A DNA stretch of 42,601 nt from Streptomyces sp. (GCF_031181555.1 NZ_JAPSKQ010000001.1:48250-90850); one strand, 5' to 3'; counted from the first letter of the stretch, positions 32,573 to 41,762 are shown. Translations and numbers: made by a program. The notes: generated by a model not told the origin, from the letters alone.

Positions 32573-33154
32573 TCAGCGCCTGCCGCTCCAGGCGTGGGCG
32601 ACGTCGATCACGATGCGGTCCTGGAGTTCGAGGACCCGGAAGGGCAGCCGCGCGCGCACTCCGAGGCCGACCTGGGTCTCGCCCTCGAAACTGCCGGCGA
32701 ACCGCGCGTCCCTGAAGGTGCGGTACCCGGTGAGGTCCACGCCCGGCAGGGGACGTCCGGCCCGCGCGGGATAGGTGGGCTCGCCGGTCTCGGGGGCGTA
32801 GGCGGGCGCGGCCACCCGCACCTCGAGCACGGCGCCGCCGGCGACGGGGACGGGCCGGCCCGATCCGTCCTGGTACAGGCGGTCGACGTACCGCACGGAG
32901 TAGCCGAGGCCGCCGCGGCCGGCGCCGGGCAGATCCACGACCATCCGGTCGTAGCAGCCGTGGCGGCCGGTCCGGATGTCGCGCACCGGCGTGGTCGTGG
33001 CGTCGTCGTCGGTCCTGGCCTGGCTGCCCCAGCCGGTGGGGCACGCCGTGGCGCGGGCGGTCGCGGCCGGGGCGGCGACGGCCGGGACCGCCGCCGTGCC
33101 CAGCATGGCGCCGACGAGTACGAAGGTCGCGCAGATTGTTCTGGTTCGAAGCAT
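32573..33154 (-). CDS. Secreted AMIN-like domain protein
   Basis: 193 residues from ATG 33154, preceded by AGGGGGCGG. A Sec signal peptide (about 1-30, RTRTICATFVLVGAMLGTAAVPAVAA) is followed by an AMIN-like beta domain: RTGRHGCYDRMVVDLPG, GYSVRYVDRLYQDGSG, VLEVRVAAPAYAP, FAGSFEGETQVGLGVRARLPFRVLEL and a C-terminal IVIDVAHAW. AMIN domains bind cell-wall polymers and localise periplasmic machines; this free-standing version is common in Streptomyces and has no assigned role. Two cysteines (in the CPTGW and HGCYDR segments) could form a disulphide. It diverges from the large phosphatase gene. Confidence 0.85.
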   Translation of the reverse strand: MLRTRTICATFVLVGAMLGTAAVPAVAAPAATARATACPTGWGSQARTDDDATTTPVRDIRTGRHGCYDRMVVDLPGAGRGGLGYSVRYVDRLYQDGSGRPVPVAGGAVLEVRVAAPAYAPETGEPTYPARAGRPLPGVDLTGYRTFRDARFAGSFEGETQVGLGVRARLPFRVLELQDRIVIDVAHAWSGRR

Positions 33155-33370
33155 TTCCGCCCCCTGGGCTCGCATCGCTCTGGTATGGGGTGAGACGAGC
33201 GGGTTCACCCAAAGGTTGCGCTGTTCCCGGCGGGTCGTCGCGCGGCGGAGGGGGCCGGTCGACGGCCGGATCGCGGAAGACGGACGCATCCGCCGCGCCG
33301 GAGCGCCCCGCAGGGCACATCCTGGGGGGAACGAAGGGTGTCCTGTGCGTCCGCACCGGGAGGGCGCGAG

Positions 33371-35935
33371 ATGGATGAGTCAGCCGCCGTACCAGGCGGG
33401 GAGCGGCCGGCAGGCGTGCTCGGCCGGGGCGCGGAAGGGGAACGGGGCGGGGGCGCGGCGCGGATCGAGGACGCGCTCGCGGAGCCCGTGGTGGCGGCGG
33501 TCAAGGGCATCGGGGGGTACGGCGGACTGGTGTACCTGCGCTCGCGCGACCGGCGCTCGCTGGTGCTCTGCGTGGTGACCGGCGTCCCGCGGTCGCTGCT
33601 GGTGTCCTGGTGGCGGGTGCCGGTGGGCGGCGCGCTGCCCATGGCCGAGGCGTACCGCCGGGACGAGAGCCTGTGGCTGCCGGACGAGCGGGCGACGATG
33701 CTGCGCTTCCCTCAGTTCACCGCCGCGCTGCCGTACTCGTTCGCCTCGGCCTACCGGCCCGTGCGGGTCGGCGGCGAGCCCGTGGGCGTCCTGGTCGTGC
33801 TGCGTTCGGCCGCCCGGGAGCCGGTGAGCGCGCAGGCGGTGCGGGCCGCGCTGGACGACGCCGGACGGGACATGGAGGAGCGCCTGACCGAGTTCGCCCG
33901 CCGGGTGCCCGGCCGGACGGACCCGGACGCCGTCGCGTACGGGATCCAGTACGACGACCAGCCGGTCAGCGTGCGGCTGCCCACTCCGCCGGCCCGGGCC
34001 GTCCGGGTCGGGATGGTCGAGTGGGACCTGGACAGCGACCGCTGGTCCGGGGACGACGACGCGCTGATCCTGCTGGGCGTCGCCCGGGAGGACTTCGGCG
34101 GCACCATGGCGGAGGTCGAGTCCCGGGTGTGCCCGGACGACCTGCACGAGCTGCGGGCGAGCCGGCGGGAGGCGGCGGCCACCGGCCAGGTCAGGTCCCG
34201 GCACTTCAGGGTGCTGGACGAGACCGGGGAGGACGGGCGGATCCGCTACCGGCCGGTCGAGCTGTGGGGGCACGTCGTGCCGGCGAAGAGCACCACCCGG
34301 CTGCTGGTGGGCGCCCTCGTGGACGCGGTCGGCGGGGTCACCGCGGCCGAGGCCGCCGAGCGGCTGCCCGACGGGCTGTTCTCCCTGGACCAGGACGGCC
34401 GGATCGTCTACGCCAACCGCCGCTGCCAGGAGCTGCTGGGGTACGAGCTGGAACGGCTGCTCGGCCACTACCCGTGGGAGGTGCTCACCTGGCTCCGCGA
34501 TCCGGCCTACGAGGACCGCTACCGGGCGGCGATGCTGTCGCAGGAGCCGGTGTCGTACCTGGCGCACGCCCCGGACGGCACCTGGCTGGGGTTCGCGCTC
34601 TACCCCGGTGTGCACGGGCTGACCGGCCGCGTCTTCCGCACCAGCGCGCCCGCCGACACCCGGCCCGCGGCGCCGGTCGCCGGGGCCGCCGTGGCAGCGC
34701 CGTCGGAGCCGGTCGCCACGGCCCGCGCGGGAGCCCTCTACCACGTCGTGCGGATGGCCAGTGTGCTCACCGAGGCGGTCACCGTCAGGGACGTGTGCCG
34801 GGCCGTCTCCGAGCAGCTGCTGCCCGCGTTCGGCGCCCATGAGCTCGCCCTGTACACGGTGCGTGACAGCCGGATGTACCTGCTGTGGGAGTCCGGCTAC
34901 CCGGAAGGGTTCCTCGCCCCCTTCGAAGGAGTCCCCCTCGACAGGCCGCTGCCCGGAGTGCACGCCCTGACCACACGGCTCCCGCTCTTCTTCGAGTCGC
35001 CCGAGGAACTGGTCAACGCCTATCCCGGGATCGTTCTCGACCGGATGCACGCCTGGTCGTTCCTGCCGCTGATCGCCTCCGGCCATCCGGTCGGCTCCTG
35101 CATCCTCGGCTGGGACGCGCCGCACCGGTTCACCCCCGAGGAGCGCAGCGCGCTGACCGCGCTGAGCGGACTGGCCGCCCAGGCGATGGAACGGGCCCGG
35201 CTGTACGACGCGGAGTCCGCCGTCGCGCGCGGGCTGCAGGAGGGGCTGCTGCCGCACCGGCTGCCCGTCATCGAGGGGCTGCTCAGCACCGGCCGCTATC
35301 TGCCCGGCACCCAGGGCATGGCCATCGGCGGCGACTGGTACGACGTGATCAGGACGGAGCGCGGCGTGGCCCTGGTGATCGGCGACGTCGAGGGGCACAG
35401 CGTCGGTGCCGCGGCCGTCATGGGACAGCTGCGCAGCGCGGTGCACGCCTTCGCCGCCAGTGGCCGGCCGCCGCAGGAGGTCATCACCCACACCAACCGG
35501 CTGCTGGTCGAGCTGGAGGCGGAGGTCTTCGCCACCTGCTGCTACGTCGAGCTGGACCCGCGCACCGGCCGCGCCCTGGCGGTCCGGGCGGGACATCCCC
35601 CGCCGCTGCTGCGCCGTCCGGACGGCCGCGCCGAGACCCTGGACCTGGCCGGCGGCGTGATGCTCGGGGTGCATCCCGACGCGGCCTACCCCGTCACGGC
35701 GCTCACCCTGGCGCCCGGCAGCGTCCTCGCGCTGTACACCGACGGACTCGTCGAGACGCCCGGCGGCGACATCGAGACGGGCATCCGGGCGGTCAGCCGC
35801 TGTCTGGCCCGCAGCCGCACCGGCTCGGTGGAGCGGCTCGCCGACCAGCTGGTCAGGATCGCCCGCCGGACCGAGGACCGGCCGGACGACGTGGCGCTGC
35901 TGCTCACCGCGTACCGCTGGGAGGGCGGGCGCTGA
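33371..35935 (+). CDS. SpoIIE-type PP2C phosphatase with GAF-PAS-GAF sensor region
   Basis: 854 residues from ATG 33371 (GGGAGGG upstream). Residues about 25-150 look GAF-like (ALAEPVVAAVKGIGGYGGLVYLRS), followed by a PAS-like segment (WDLDSDRWSGDDDALILLGV). A clear PAS domain lies at 325-423 (LPDGLFSLDQDGRIVYANRRCQELLGYELE). A GAF domain covers 455-612 and the PP2C domain 625-852, with metal motifs IGGDWYDV and VIGDVEGHSVGAAA and a late RPDDVALLLTAYR. It is cytoplasmic. It should dephosphorylate an anti-sigma antagonist on an unknown signal. It is convergent with a paralogue of the same architecture at 36519-38708. Confidence 0.92.
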   Translation: MDESAAVPGGERPAGVLGRGAEGERGGGAARIEDALAEPVVAAVKGIGGYGGLVYLRSRDRRSLVLCVVTGVPRSLLVSWWRVPVGGALPMAEAYRRDESLWLPDERATMLRFPQFTAALPYSFASAYRPVRVGGEPVGVLVVLRSAAREPVSAQAVRAALDDAGRDMEERLTEFARRVPGRTDPDAVAYGIQYDDQPVSVRLPTPPARAVRVGMVEWDLDSDRWSGDDDALILLGVAREDFGGTMAEVESRVCPDDLHELRASRREAAATGQVRSRHFRVLDETGEDGRIRYRPVELWGHVVPAKSTTRLLVGALVDAVGGVTAAEAAERLPDGLFSLDQDGRIVYANRRCQELLGYELERLLGHYPWEVLTWLRDPAYEDRYRAAMLSQEPVSYLAHAPDGTWLGFALYPGVHGLTGRVFRTSAPADTRPAAPVAGAAVAAPSEPVATARAGALYHVVRMASVLTEAVTVRDVCRAVSEQLLPAFGAHELALYTVRDSRMYLLWESGYPEGFLAPFEGVPLDRPLPGVHALTTRLPLFFESPEELVNAYPGIVLDRMHAWSFLPLIASGHPVGSCILGWDAPHRFTPEERSALTALSGLAAQAMERARLYDAESAVARGLQEGLLPHRLPVIEGLLSTGRYLPGTQGMAIGGDWYDVIRTERGVALVIGDVEGHSVGAAAVMGQLRSAVHAFAASGRPPQEVITHTNRLLVELEAEVFATCCYVELDPRTGRALAVRAGHPPPLLRRPDGRAETLDLAGGVMLGVHPDAAYPVTALTLAPGSVLALYTDGLVETPGGDIETGIRAVSRCLARSRTGSVERLADQLVRIARRTEDRPDDVALLLTAYRWEGGR

Positions 35936-36518
35936 CCCCCTCCCGCCGCAGGTCGCCCGGCCGTCCGGAGGGCGGGGAGGTACGGGCCGCGGGACGGTGT
36001 GCCGCTCGGCGGCGCGGAGCGCGCCCGCCCGGGAGTCCGGGGAGTGAGGGCGGCGAAGGTGCGCCGGGACCCGCCGACGGTGGCCGCGCCCGGGTCGGAG
36101 CGGCGGCGGTCACGGGTGAGGGCACGGCGCAGGGCGGGCGGGCCGGCGCAGGAGGGCCGCCGGCACCTGGCCGCGGTGGGTGACGAGGAGGGAGTACGGA
36201 CCCTCCGCTGCCGCCCGCCGCGGCAGCGGGAGACGGCGGCCCGGGCCTCGTACGCCCGGCGGGAGGGGACGGGCGCCCTCCGGGACCCGCGGGGCCGGGC
36301 CCGGTTCGTCCGGGAGTCGCCCGGGCGGGCCGAGCGCCCGCGATCACCGCACGGTCAGGTCGTGGGAGGCGGGCCGGGCCACCGTCCGGTGTCGGTCGCC
36401 GCTGCCGGGCCGTCCGGCGTTCCGGCGCACGGTGCGCCGTGCGGGTGCGGCGCGGGTGCCGATCACCGGCCGGCCGCCCGGCGGGCGAGGTGGTGGGCGG
36501 CTCGGTCGAGCGCCCCGC
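35936..36518. other. 583-bp gap between convergent phosphatase genes
   Basis: An imperfect stem (cccctcccgcc 35937-35947 with ggcggggagg 35971-35980) may end the leftward gene. A plus-frame stretch at about 36121-36340 has coding-like third-position bias (EEGVRTLRCRPP, GTGALRDPRGRARFVRES) but no convincing start or stop. I make no gene call. Confidence 0.45.
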
Positions 36519-38708
36519 TCACGGGCGTGCCTCCGGCCGGGGCCGCCGTCCGGCCCGGTGGGCCGTGGCCGGCGGTCGTCCCGCGGCGGGTGTGCCCGCG
36601 GCGCGCAGCAGGAGGACGGTGATGTCGTCGGCGTGCTGGACGCCGCTGCTCGCGGGGGGCAGGAGGCGGTCGGCGAGGTGGCGCGGATCGAGGTCGCCGC
36701 CGGTGGCCAGACGCTCGACGAGGTGCTGGGTGGTCCGGGTGGTGTCGGTGCCGGGAATCTCCACCAGGCCGTCGGTGTACAGGGCGAGGACGGCCCCCGG
36801 GGGCAGCGCGACGGTGGTGACCGGGTAACGGGCGCGCAGGTCGATGCCGAGGAGCGGTCCCGGCTCGACGGTCAGCACCTCGGCCCGGCCGGGCCCGTGC
36901 CGCAGCAGTGGCGGCACGTGTCCCGCGCTGGCGAGGGTCACCTGAGAGCGCGCCAGGTCGAGGTGGACGAAGAGGCAGGACGCCAGCAGCTCGGAGTCCA
37001 GGTCCGCCAGCAGCCGGTTGGTGCGGGTCAGCACCTCGTCCGGTGCCGAGCCCGCGGTCGCGTGCGCGTGGATGGCGGTGCGGATCTGGCCGGTGAGCGC
37101 GGCCGCGGTGACGCTGTGCCCCTCCACGTCCCCGATGACGGCGGCCGCGGTCGTGTCGTCGAGGCGCAGGACGTCGTAGAAGTCGCCGCCGACGTCGAGG
37201 CCGTGTCCGGCGGGCAGCGAGCGCGCGGCGATGTCCAGACCGGGCAGGACGGGCAGGGCGCGGGGCAGCAGGGCGCGCTGCAGTTCGTGGACGAGGCGGT
37301 GCTGGGTGTCGTAGAGGCGGGCGCGGTCCAGGGCCTGGGCGATCAGACCGGCCAGGGAGGTCAGGACGGCGCGCTCGTCGGCGGTGAAGGGGTGCGGCCG
37401 TTCGTACGACAGGACGCAGCAGCCCACCGGCCGGCCCGAGATGACCAGGGGCAGGAAGGCCCAGGCCGCCTTGTCGCTCATCAGGAACGCCTTCGGGTAG
37501 CGGGCGGCGATCTCGGCCCGGTCGGCGAAGAAGGCGGGGGTGCCACCGGCCAGGACGTCGCCCGCGGGGGTGAGGCGCGTGTCCAGGGACAGGGCGTCGA
37601 GCCGTTCCACGGCGTCGGCGTCGTAGCCGTGATGGCCGATGATCTCCAGGCGGCCGGCGTCGGCGGCGGACAGCACCAGGCCCTGGGCCCCGAAGGCGGG
37701 CAGGATCTGGTGCGCGATCAGCTCGACGACGTCCCGCACGGTCACCGTCTCGGTGAGCGCGGCGGCCAGGTGGACCAGCTGGTACAGACGCCCCGTGGGG
37801 GCGGGCGAGTGACGTCGCGCGGTGACGGACGGCGGGTCGTCCGCGGGGTGCTCCGCGCGGGGGGTGACGCGGACGCTGATGCCGCTGGTGTCGGGATAGA
37901 GCTCGAAGACCAGCCACCGGTCCGGCGGGCGGTGCGCGGTGAAGGCCACCGGCGAGCGGCTGACCAGCGCCGTGCGGTAGTGGTCCTCGTAGACGGGGTC
38001 GCCCAGCCAGGCGAGGGCCTCCCAGGGGCGGGTGCCGAGGAGTCGCTCCACCCCGCGGCCGAGCAGCCGGGCGGCGGCGGTGCTGAGGTAGGTGATCCGG
38101 CCCTCCAGGTCGAGGGACATGGCGCCCTCGGGCAGGCGCTCGAGGTAGTCGGAGGCGGCCAGGTCCGTCTGCGCGGGTCGGGTCACGGCGTTCGGCGGGA
38201 CGAACCGCGGCCGGTCGGACAGGGTCGGTGACTGGTCGGAGTCGTCCAGGAGGCGCGCGAGGTTCCGGGCGCCGGTGGTGACGGCGTGCCGTTCCCGGGC
38301 GGTCGGCGGCCTCGGACGGTCGGCGGGCCACATCAGGACGAGGCCGCCCCAGCAGTGGCGCACACCGGTCAGCGGTATCGCGGCCAGCGCGAAGGGGTAG
38401 GGCAGGACGGCGGCGGTCCGCGGATACCGCCGGGCCATCTCTTCCTGGCCGTCGATCCAGACGAACCGTTCCTCGCGAACGGCGTCGGCGACGGGCGCCG
38501 GACCGGCCGGCGGCAGACGCTGCCACGGGGCGAAGAACTCCACCGGCAGGCCGCACAGCCATACCAGGCGCAGTACGCCGGTCACCCGCTCGGACAGGTA
38601 GAGCGCCCCGACCGAGGCACCGGTGCCCCGCACGGTGTCGGCCAGGGACGCCCCCAGGGCGTCGTCCAGTGACGCGGCGCTCAGGAGCGGCTCGTCGGTC
38701 CGGGACAT
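36519..38708 (-). CDS. SpoIIE-type PP2C phosphatase with GAF-PAS-GAF sensor region (paralogue)
   Basis: 729 residues from ATG 38708. The first GAF-like domain lies at about 15-150 (GASVGALYLSERVTGVLRLVWLCG; LPYPFALAAIPLTGVRHCWGGLVLMW). A PAS domain is at about 190-280 (LPEGAMSLDLEGRITYLSTAAARLLGRGVERLLG), a second GAF at about 320-470 (LVISGRPVGCCVLSYERPHPFTADER) and PP2C at about 490-705 with VGGDFYDV, VIGDVEGHSVTAAAL and HADDITVLLLRA. The order and many blocks repeat those of 33371-35935, so the two are paralogues with separately diverged sensors. The proline-rich tail has no domain. The partner STAS or anti-sigma proteins are not in the window. Confidence 0.92.
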   Translation of the reverse strand: MSRTDEPLLSAASLDDALGASLADTVRGTGASVGALYLSERVTGVLRLVWLCGLPVEFFAPWQRLPPAGPAPVADAVREERFVWIDGQEEMARRYPRTAAVLPYPFALAAIPLTGVRHCWGGLVLMWPADRPRPPTARERHAVTTGARNLARLLDDSDQSPTLSDRPRFVPPNAVTRPAQTDLAASDYLERLPEGAMSLDLEGRITYLSTAAARLLGRGVERLLGTRPWEALAWLGDPVYEDHYRTALVSRSPVAFTAHRPPDRWLVFELYPDTSGISVRVTPRAEHPADDPPSVTARRHSPAPTGRLYQLVHLAAALTETVTVRDVVELIAHQILPAFGAQGLVLSAADAGRLEIIGHHGYDADAVERLDALSLDTRLTPAGDVLAGGTPAFFADRAEIAARYPKAFLMSDKAAWAFLPLVISGRPVGCCVLSYERPHPFTADERAVLTSLAGLIAQALDRARLYDTQHRLVHELQRALLPRALPVLPGLDIAARSLPAGHGLDVGGDFYDVLRLDDTTAAAVIGDVEGHSVTAAALTGQIRTAIHAHATAGSAPDEVLTRTNRLLADLDSELLASCLFVHLDLARSQVTLASAGHVPPLLRHGPGRAEVLTVEPGPLLGIDLRARYPVTTVALPPGAVLALYTDGLVEIPGTDTTRTTQHLVERLATGGDLDPRHLADRLLPPASSGVQHADDITVLLLRAAGTPAAGRPPATAHRAGRRPRPEARP

Positions 38709-39273
38709 GGTGTCCTCCGGTCCGGTGACGGGAGGGCTGCCCGCCCGTCAGGGGGAGTACGTACGCGCCTGCTGTTCCACCAGAGGCGTACGCCGCTCAT
38801 ACCCCGGACGCCGGGCCTGACGCACCGCGTGGGCACATCGCCTCCACACCCTTCACACACCGGGGTGATCCCGGTGGTCTCCGCTCCGCGGCAGCGCGCG
38901 GACGAGGTCCTCCCGGACGGTCCGCGGGCGGCGTGACCGCTCGGGTGCGGCGGACCCGGCGATCTGCCGCCGCGGCCGCCGGTCCTCGTGCGGTTCCGCG
39001 GGGACGGCCGGCGAGGCGGGACGCACGGCGGCCGGGCCCAGGGCCGCCACGCACACCACGACGACGGTGGCCGTCCGCGGGCGGCGGCGGGACGAAGGGG
39101 CATCGGGTCTCCCGAGGACGGGCGAAGCGGCAGGCCCGGCCTGCCCGCCGCGCGCCCCGAAGGCCCGTCGTGCTGCTGCATGCGGCGCAGGACCTCCGCG
39201 GGCGCGCCCCTTTCCGGCTCCGCTCACGACGGCGGAGCGACCGGGTCCGCGCGCCGGCGTCGCGGGGGCGGCC
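38709..39273. other. 565-bp gap, contains a coding-like fragment
   Basis: The phosphatase promoter should lie near 38709-38800. The stretch 38853-39103 on the minus strand looks like a broken small secreted-protein gene and is listed separately. Nothing else is recognisable. Confidence 0.45.
38853..39103 (-). pseudogene. Possible frameshifted small secreted protein
   Basis: One minus-strand frame ending at TGA 38853 has strong third-position G/C bias and reads RRRPRTATVVVVCVAALGPAAV, a signal-peptide-like start, then HEDRRPRRQ and RTVREDLVRALPRSGD. That frame has no start codon near the signal region. The plausible start, ATG 39103 after GGGAGACC, is one base out of frame with it. A run of gcggcggcgg repeats at 39080-39090 is a likely place for an indel. 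No family is recognised. It could be a pseudogene, a sequencing slip, or chance. Confidence 0.3.
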
Positions 39274-39483
39274 TCACAGGCAGTAGCGCACCATCCACTC
39301 GTCCGGGTCGTAGGCGTGCCGGGCGGGGTCCGGTGCGGTGGCCGGGCGCTCCTCGACCATGTCCTCCGCCCGGACCGGTTCCGGCAGACGGCCGAAGCGG
39401 GCGTGGCGCGCGGCCGCCGCCGTGTCCTTGTCCGTGGCCTCGTTCTCGCGGCTCTCGCGCATGCCCGCCGTCCCCCGGTTCAT
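39274..39483 (-). CDS. 69-aa conserved hypothetical protein
   Basis: The start is ATG 39483 (GGGGAG five bases upstream). The sequence is hydrophilic: DKDTAAAARHARFGRLPEPV, then RAEDMVEERPATAPDPARHAYDPDEWMVRYCL. The C-terminal block (PEDMVEE...YDPDEWMVRYCL) is familiar to me from many Streptomyces genomes, always as a short hypothetical protein. There is no membrane segment, one cysteine near the end and no motif of known function. It is divergent from the DUF4232 lipoprotein gene. Confidence 0.75.
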   Translation of the reverse strand: MNRGTAGMRESRENEATDKDTAAAARHARFGRLPEPVRAEDMVEERPATAPDPARHAYDPDEWMVRYCL

Positions 39484-39562
39484 GACCACTCCCCTCTCCG
39501 GCCGGCCGGTGCGCCCCTCGGGCGACACCGCGGTCTTTGCCCAAGTGTCACACGACAGTGCC

Positions 39563-39579
39563 CGGAAGCATGGCTTCCG
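39563..39579. promoter_or_regulatory. 17-bp palindrome between divergent genes
   Basis: cggaagcatggcttccg has perfect 7-bp arms around a 3-bp centre, between the divergent starts at 39483 and 39618. It is a candidate operator; no regulator is known. Confidence 0.4.
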
Positions 39580-39617
39580 TCACAGCCGACGGCGCCCGGT
39601 ACTGATCGACTTCCCTC

Positions 39618-40631
39618 ATGCGACTCGCGTCCCTCTCCCTGCCCGCCGCCCTCGCCGGCGTCCTGCTCCTCACCGCGTGCGGAACCGAGCAGGCCGCCCG
39701 GCCCGGCGCGGGCCCGGCGGATCCGCCGCCGTCCGGGTCCCCCTGCGACGAGCGGTCCCCCGGTGGGCAGTCCCCCGGCGTGCCGCGTACGGCCGGCGCC
39801 CCGTCCCTGCCCGGGGATCCCGCCGGTACGGAGCGGGACGGGGTCCGGATCACCGGCTTCGGCGGTGGCAGCCGGGGCTGCGCCCTGTTCGAGGTCACCC
39901 ATCGGGGCGACGAGCCCTTCACCTACTTCGTCACCTTCGACTTCCTGTCGGAGACGGGAACGGTGCTGGACAACACGGAGGAGACCGTCACGGCCGTGGA
40001 GCCCGGCCGGACGGTCGCGGGCAGGATCCCGCTGAGCGAGTCCGCGTCGGGTGCGCGGAACGTGAGCGGGGTGCGGATCTCCGGGGTGCGCAGCGTTCCG
40101 GCCGACGAGGCGCCGTCCACGAACGGTCCGTGCCCGGCCTCGGGTGTCCGCGTGTACGCCGACGACGGCGATGCCGCCATGGGCCTGCGGGTCGTTTCCC
40201 TGCACCTGGAGAACTGCGGCCCCCGCCCCTACGCGCTGCACGGCTACCCGGACGTGCGGCTCCTCGACGAGGACCACGAACCGGTGGACGGCGTCCGGAT
40301 CCTGCAGGACGGCAGCTCCGTCGCGTCCGGCACCGGAGCGGACGGCCCTGCCCTGCCGCTCGTACTGGAGCCGGGCGAGGGCGCCCGGGCCGGCCTGGTG
40401 TGGCGCAACACGGTGCGGGCGGGTACGCCCGTCGACGCACCCTACGCGCGGGTGCGGGCGAGGCCCGGCACGGACTGGGTGACGGTCGTCCCCGAACTCG
40501 ACCTCGGCACGACGGGGAGGCTCGGGGTCGGTCCCTGGAAGAAGAAGGAGGAGGCGCGGGACAGCGTCACCCCGGCCGATCCGCCGGCCGGCGCCCGGCC
40601 GTCCTTCTCCGGTCCGCCCGCCCTGTCCTGA
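39618..40631 (+). CDS. DUF4232 lipoprotein
   Basis: 337 residues from ATG 39618. No Shine-Dalgarno sequence is visible, and TACTGA about 12 bases upstream may be a -10 element, so the mRNA may be leaderless or nearly so. A lipoprotein signal ends at LLTAC (Cys21, lipidated). A disordered Pro/Gly stretch follows, then a beta domain (about 75-160: ALFEVTHRGDEPFTYFVTFDFLSETGTVLDN) and a DUF4232 domain (about 172-300: MGLRVVSLHLENCGPRPYALHGYPDVRLLDEDHEPV). It is anchored outside the membrane. DUF4232 proteins are abundant in Streptomyces and have no defined activity. Confidence 0.85.
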   Translation: MRLASLSLPAALAGVLLLTACGTEQAARPGAGPADPPPSGSPCDERSPGGQSPGVPRTAGAPSLPGDPAGTERDGVRITGFGGGSRGCALFEVTHRGDEPFTYFVTFDFLSETGTVLDNTEETVTAVEPGRTVAGRIPLSESASGARNVSGVRISGVRSVPADEAPSTNGPCPASGVRVYADDGDAAMGLRVVSLHLENCGPRPYALHGYPDVRLLDEDHEPVDGVRILQDGSSVASGTGADGPALPLVLEPGEGARAGLVWRNTVRAGTPVDAPYARVRARPGTDWVTVVPELDLGTTGRLGVGPWKKKEEARDSVTPADPPAGARPSFSGPPALS

Positions 40632-40645
40632 CGCCTCCGCCCCGA

Positions 40646-40688
40646 TTGGTCCGTGACAGCGGGGCGGAAGTGGACCTCCAAGCGGACC
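40646..40688 (+). promoter_or_regulatory. Repeated ttggtcc/ggacc elements upstream of the EamA gene
   Basis: TTGGTCC (40646-40652), GTGGACC (40670-40676) and GCGGACC (40682-40688) resemble the direct repeats bound by MocR/GntR-type regulators upstream of transporter genes. TAGCGT at 40700-40705 could be the -10, about 8 bp before ATG 40713. Confidence 0.4.
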
Positions 40689-40712
40689 GCCGTGCTTCCT
40701 AGCGTCGGTGCC

Positions 40713-41696
40713 ATGAACGCCGTCACCACGCGCGGGGCCCTGCTCGCCGCGCTCGCCTGTGTCCTCGTCGGAGGATCCTTCACCGCCAACAGCGTCCTGG
40801 GCGCCTACCCGTACGCGGGCGGCCAGTTCCTGCGCTACGGACTGGCCTGGCTGCTGCTCCTGCCCCTGGCCGGGAAGGGGTCGATCGCCAGGCTGCGGTC
40901 GCTCGCGCCCCGTCTGTGGGGCCGTCTCGTACTGCTCGCGGCGGTCGGCATGGTCGGGTTCAACCTGGCCGTCCTCGCCGCGGAGCGGACGGCGGAACCG
41001 GCGGTGCCCGGCGTCTTCGTGGGCTGCGCGCCCGTGGTGGTCGCCGTCCTCGTCCCCCTGCTGGACGGCCGTCGGCCGCAGCGGGTGGTCCTGTACGGGG
41101 CGTCGGCGGTGGCCCTCGGCGCGTTCACGGTGCAGGGCTGGGGGCGTACGGACGGAGCGGGCATCGCCTTCTCCGCGTGCGCGCTGGTCGGCGAGGTGGG
41201 GTTCGCCGTGCTGGCCGTGCCGGTACTGCGGCCCCTGGGCCCCCGGCTGCTGTCCGCCGTGGTGTGCGGGATCGCCGCGCTCGAATCGGCGGCGGCCGGG
41301 GTCCTGCTCGACGGATCCGCCTGGCTGCGCCGTCCGGACACGGTCGAGACGGCGGCGCTGCTGTGGCAGGCGGTGGTGGTCACCGTCATCGGGTTCGTGT
41401 GCTGGTACATGGGCATGCAGCGGATCGGTGCCGAGCGCGCCACCCTGTTCTCCGGCCTCATCCCGGTGGCGGCCGCCTGCACCGCGCCGCTGGTCGGCAC
41501 CGGGTCCTACGGCCCGGCCCAGGCGGTGGGCAGTGCCCTGGTCGGCGCCGGGGTCGCCCTGGGGTCCGGTGCCCTGGGCACGGCCGCGCGCCCGCGCCTC
41601 CCCCGCGCCCTGCGCGGGCCCCGGCGGCCGGCTCCCTCCGCACCGGGCCGGGGCGGCGGTGCGCCGGACGCCGTCGTCGACTCCCCGAGCCGGTGA
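40713..41696 (+). CDS. EamA/DMT-family transporter
   Basis: 327 residues from ATG 40713. About ten membrane helices are readable, in two five-helix halves as in drug/metabolite transporters (EamA repeats). The first helix is GALLAALACVLVGGSFTANSVL, the halves meet near GWGRTDGAGIAFSACAL, and the last helix is near GSYGPAQAVGSALVGAGVALGSGAL. The motif ERTAEPAVPGVFVGCAPVVVAV in the first half and GAERATLFSGLIPVAAACTAPLVG in the second are typical. It probably exports a small metabolite such as an amino acid; the substrate is unknown. The upstream repeats suggest control by a MocR-type regulator encoded elsewhere. Confidence 0.88.
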   Translation: MNAVTTRGALLAALACVLVGGSFTANSVLGAYPYAGGQFLRYGLAWLLLLPLAGKGSIARLRSLAPRLWGRLVLLAAVGMVGFNLAVLAAERTAEPAVPGVFVGCAPVVVAVLVPLLDGRRPQRVVLYGASAVALGAFTVQGWGRTDGAGIAFSACALVGEVGFAVLAVPVLRPLGPRLLSAVVCGIAALESAAAGVLLDGSAWLRRPDTVETAALLWQAVVVTVIGFVCWYMGMQRIGAERATLFSGLIPVAAACTAPLVGTGSYGPAQAVGSALVGAGVALGSGALGTAARPRLPRALRGPRRPAPSAPGRGGGAPDAVVDSPSR

Positions 41697-41762
41697 GGCG
41701 GTCCCGTCCCGCCCACGGGCCGCCCGAGGCCGTGCCCGCACGGAAGCCGGGAGGGCGTACGA

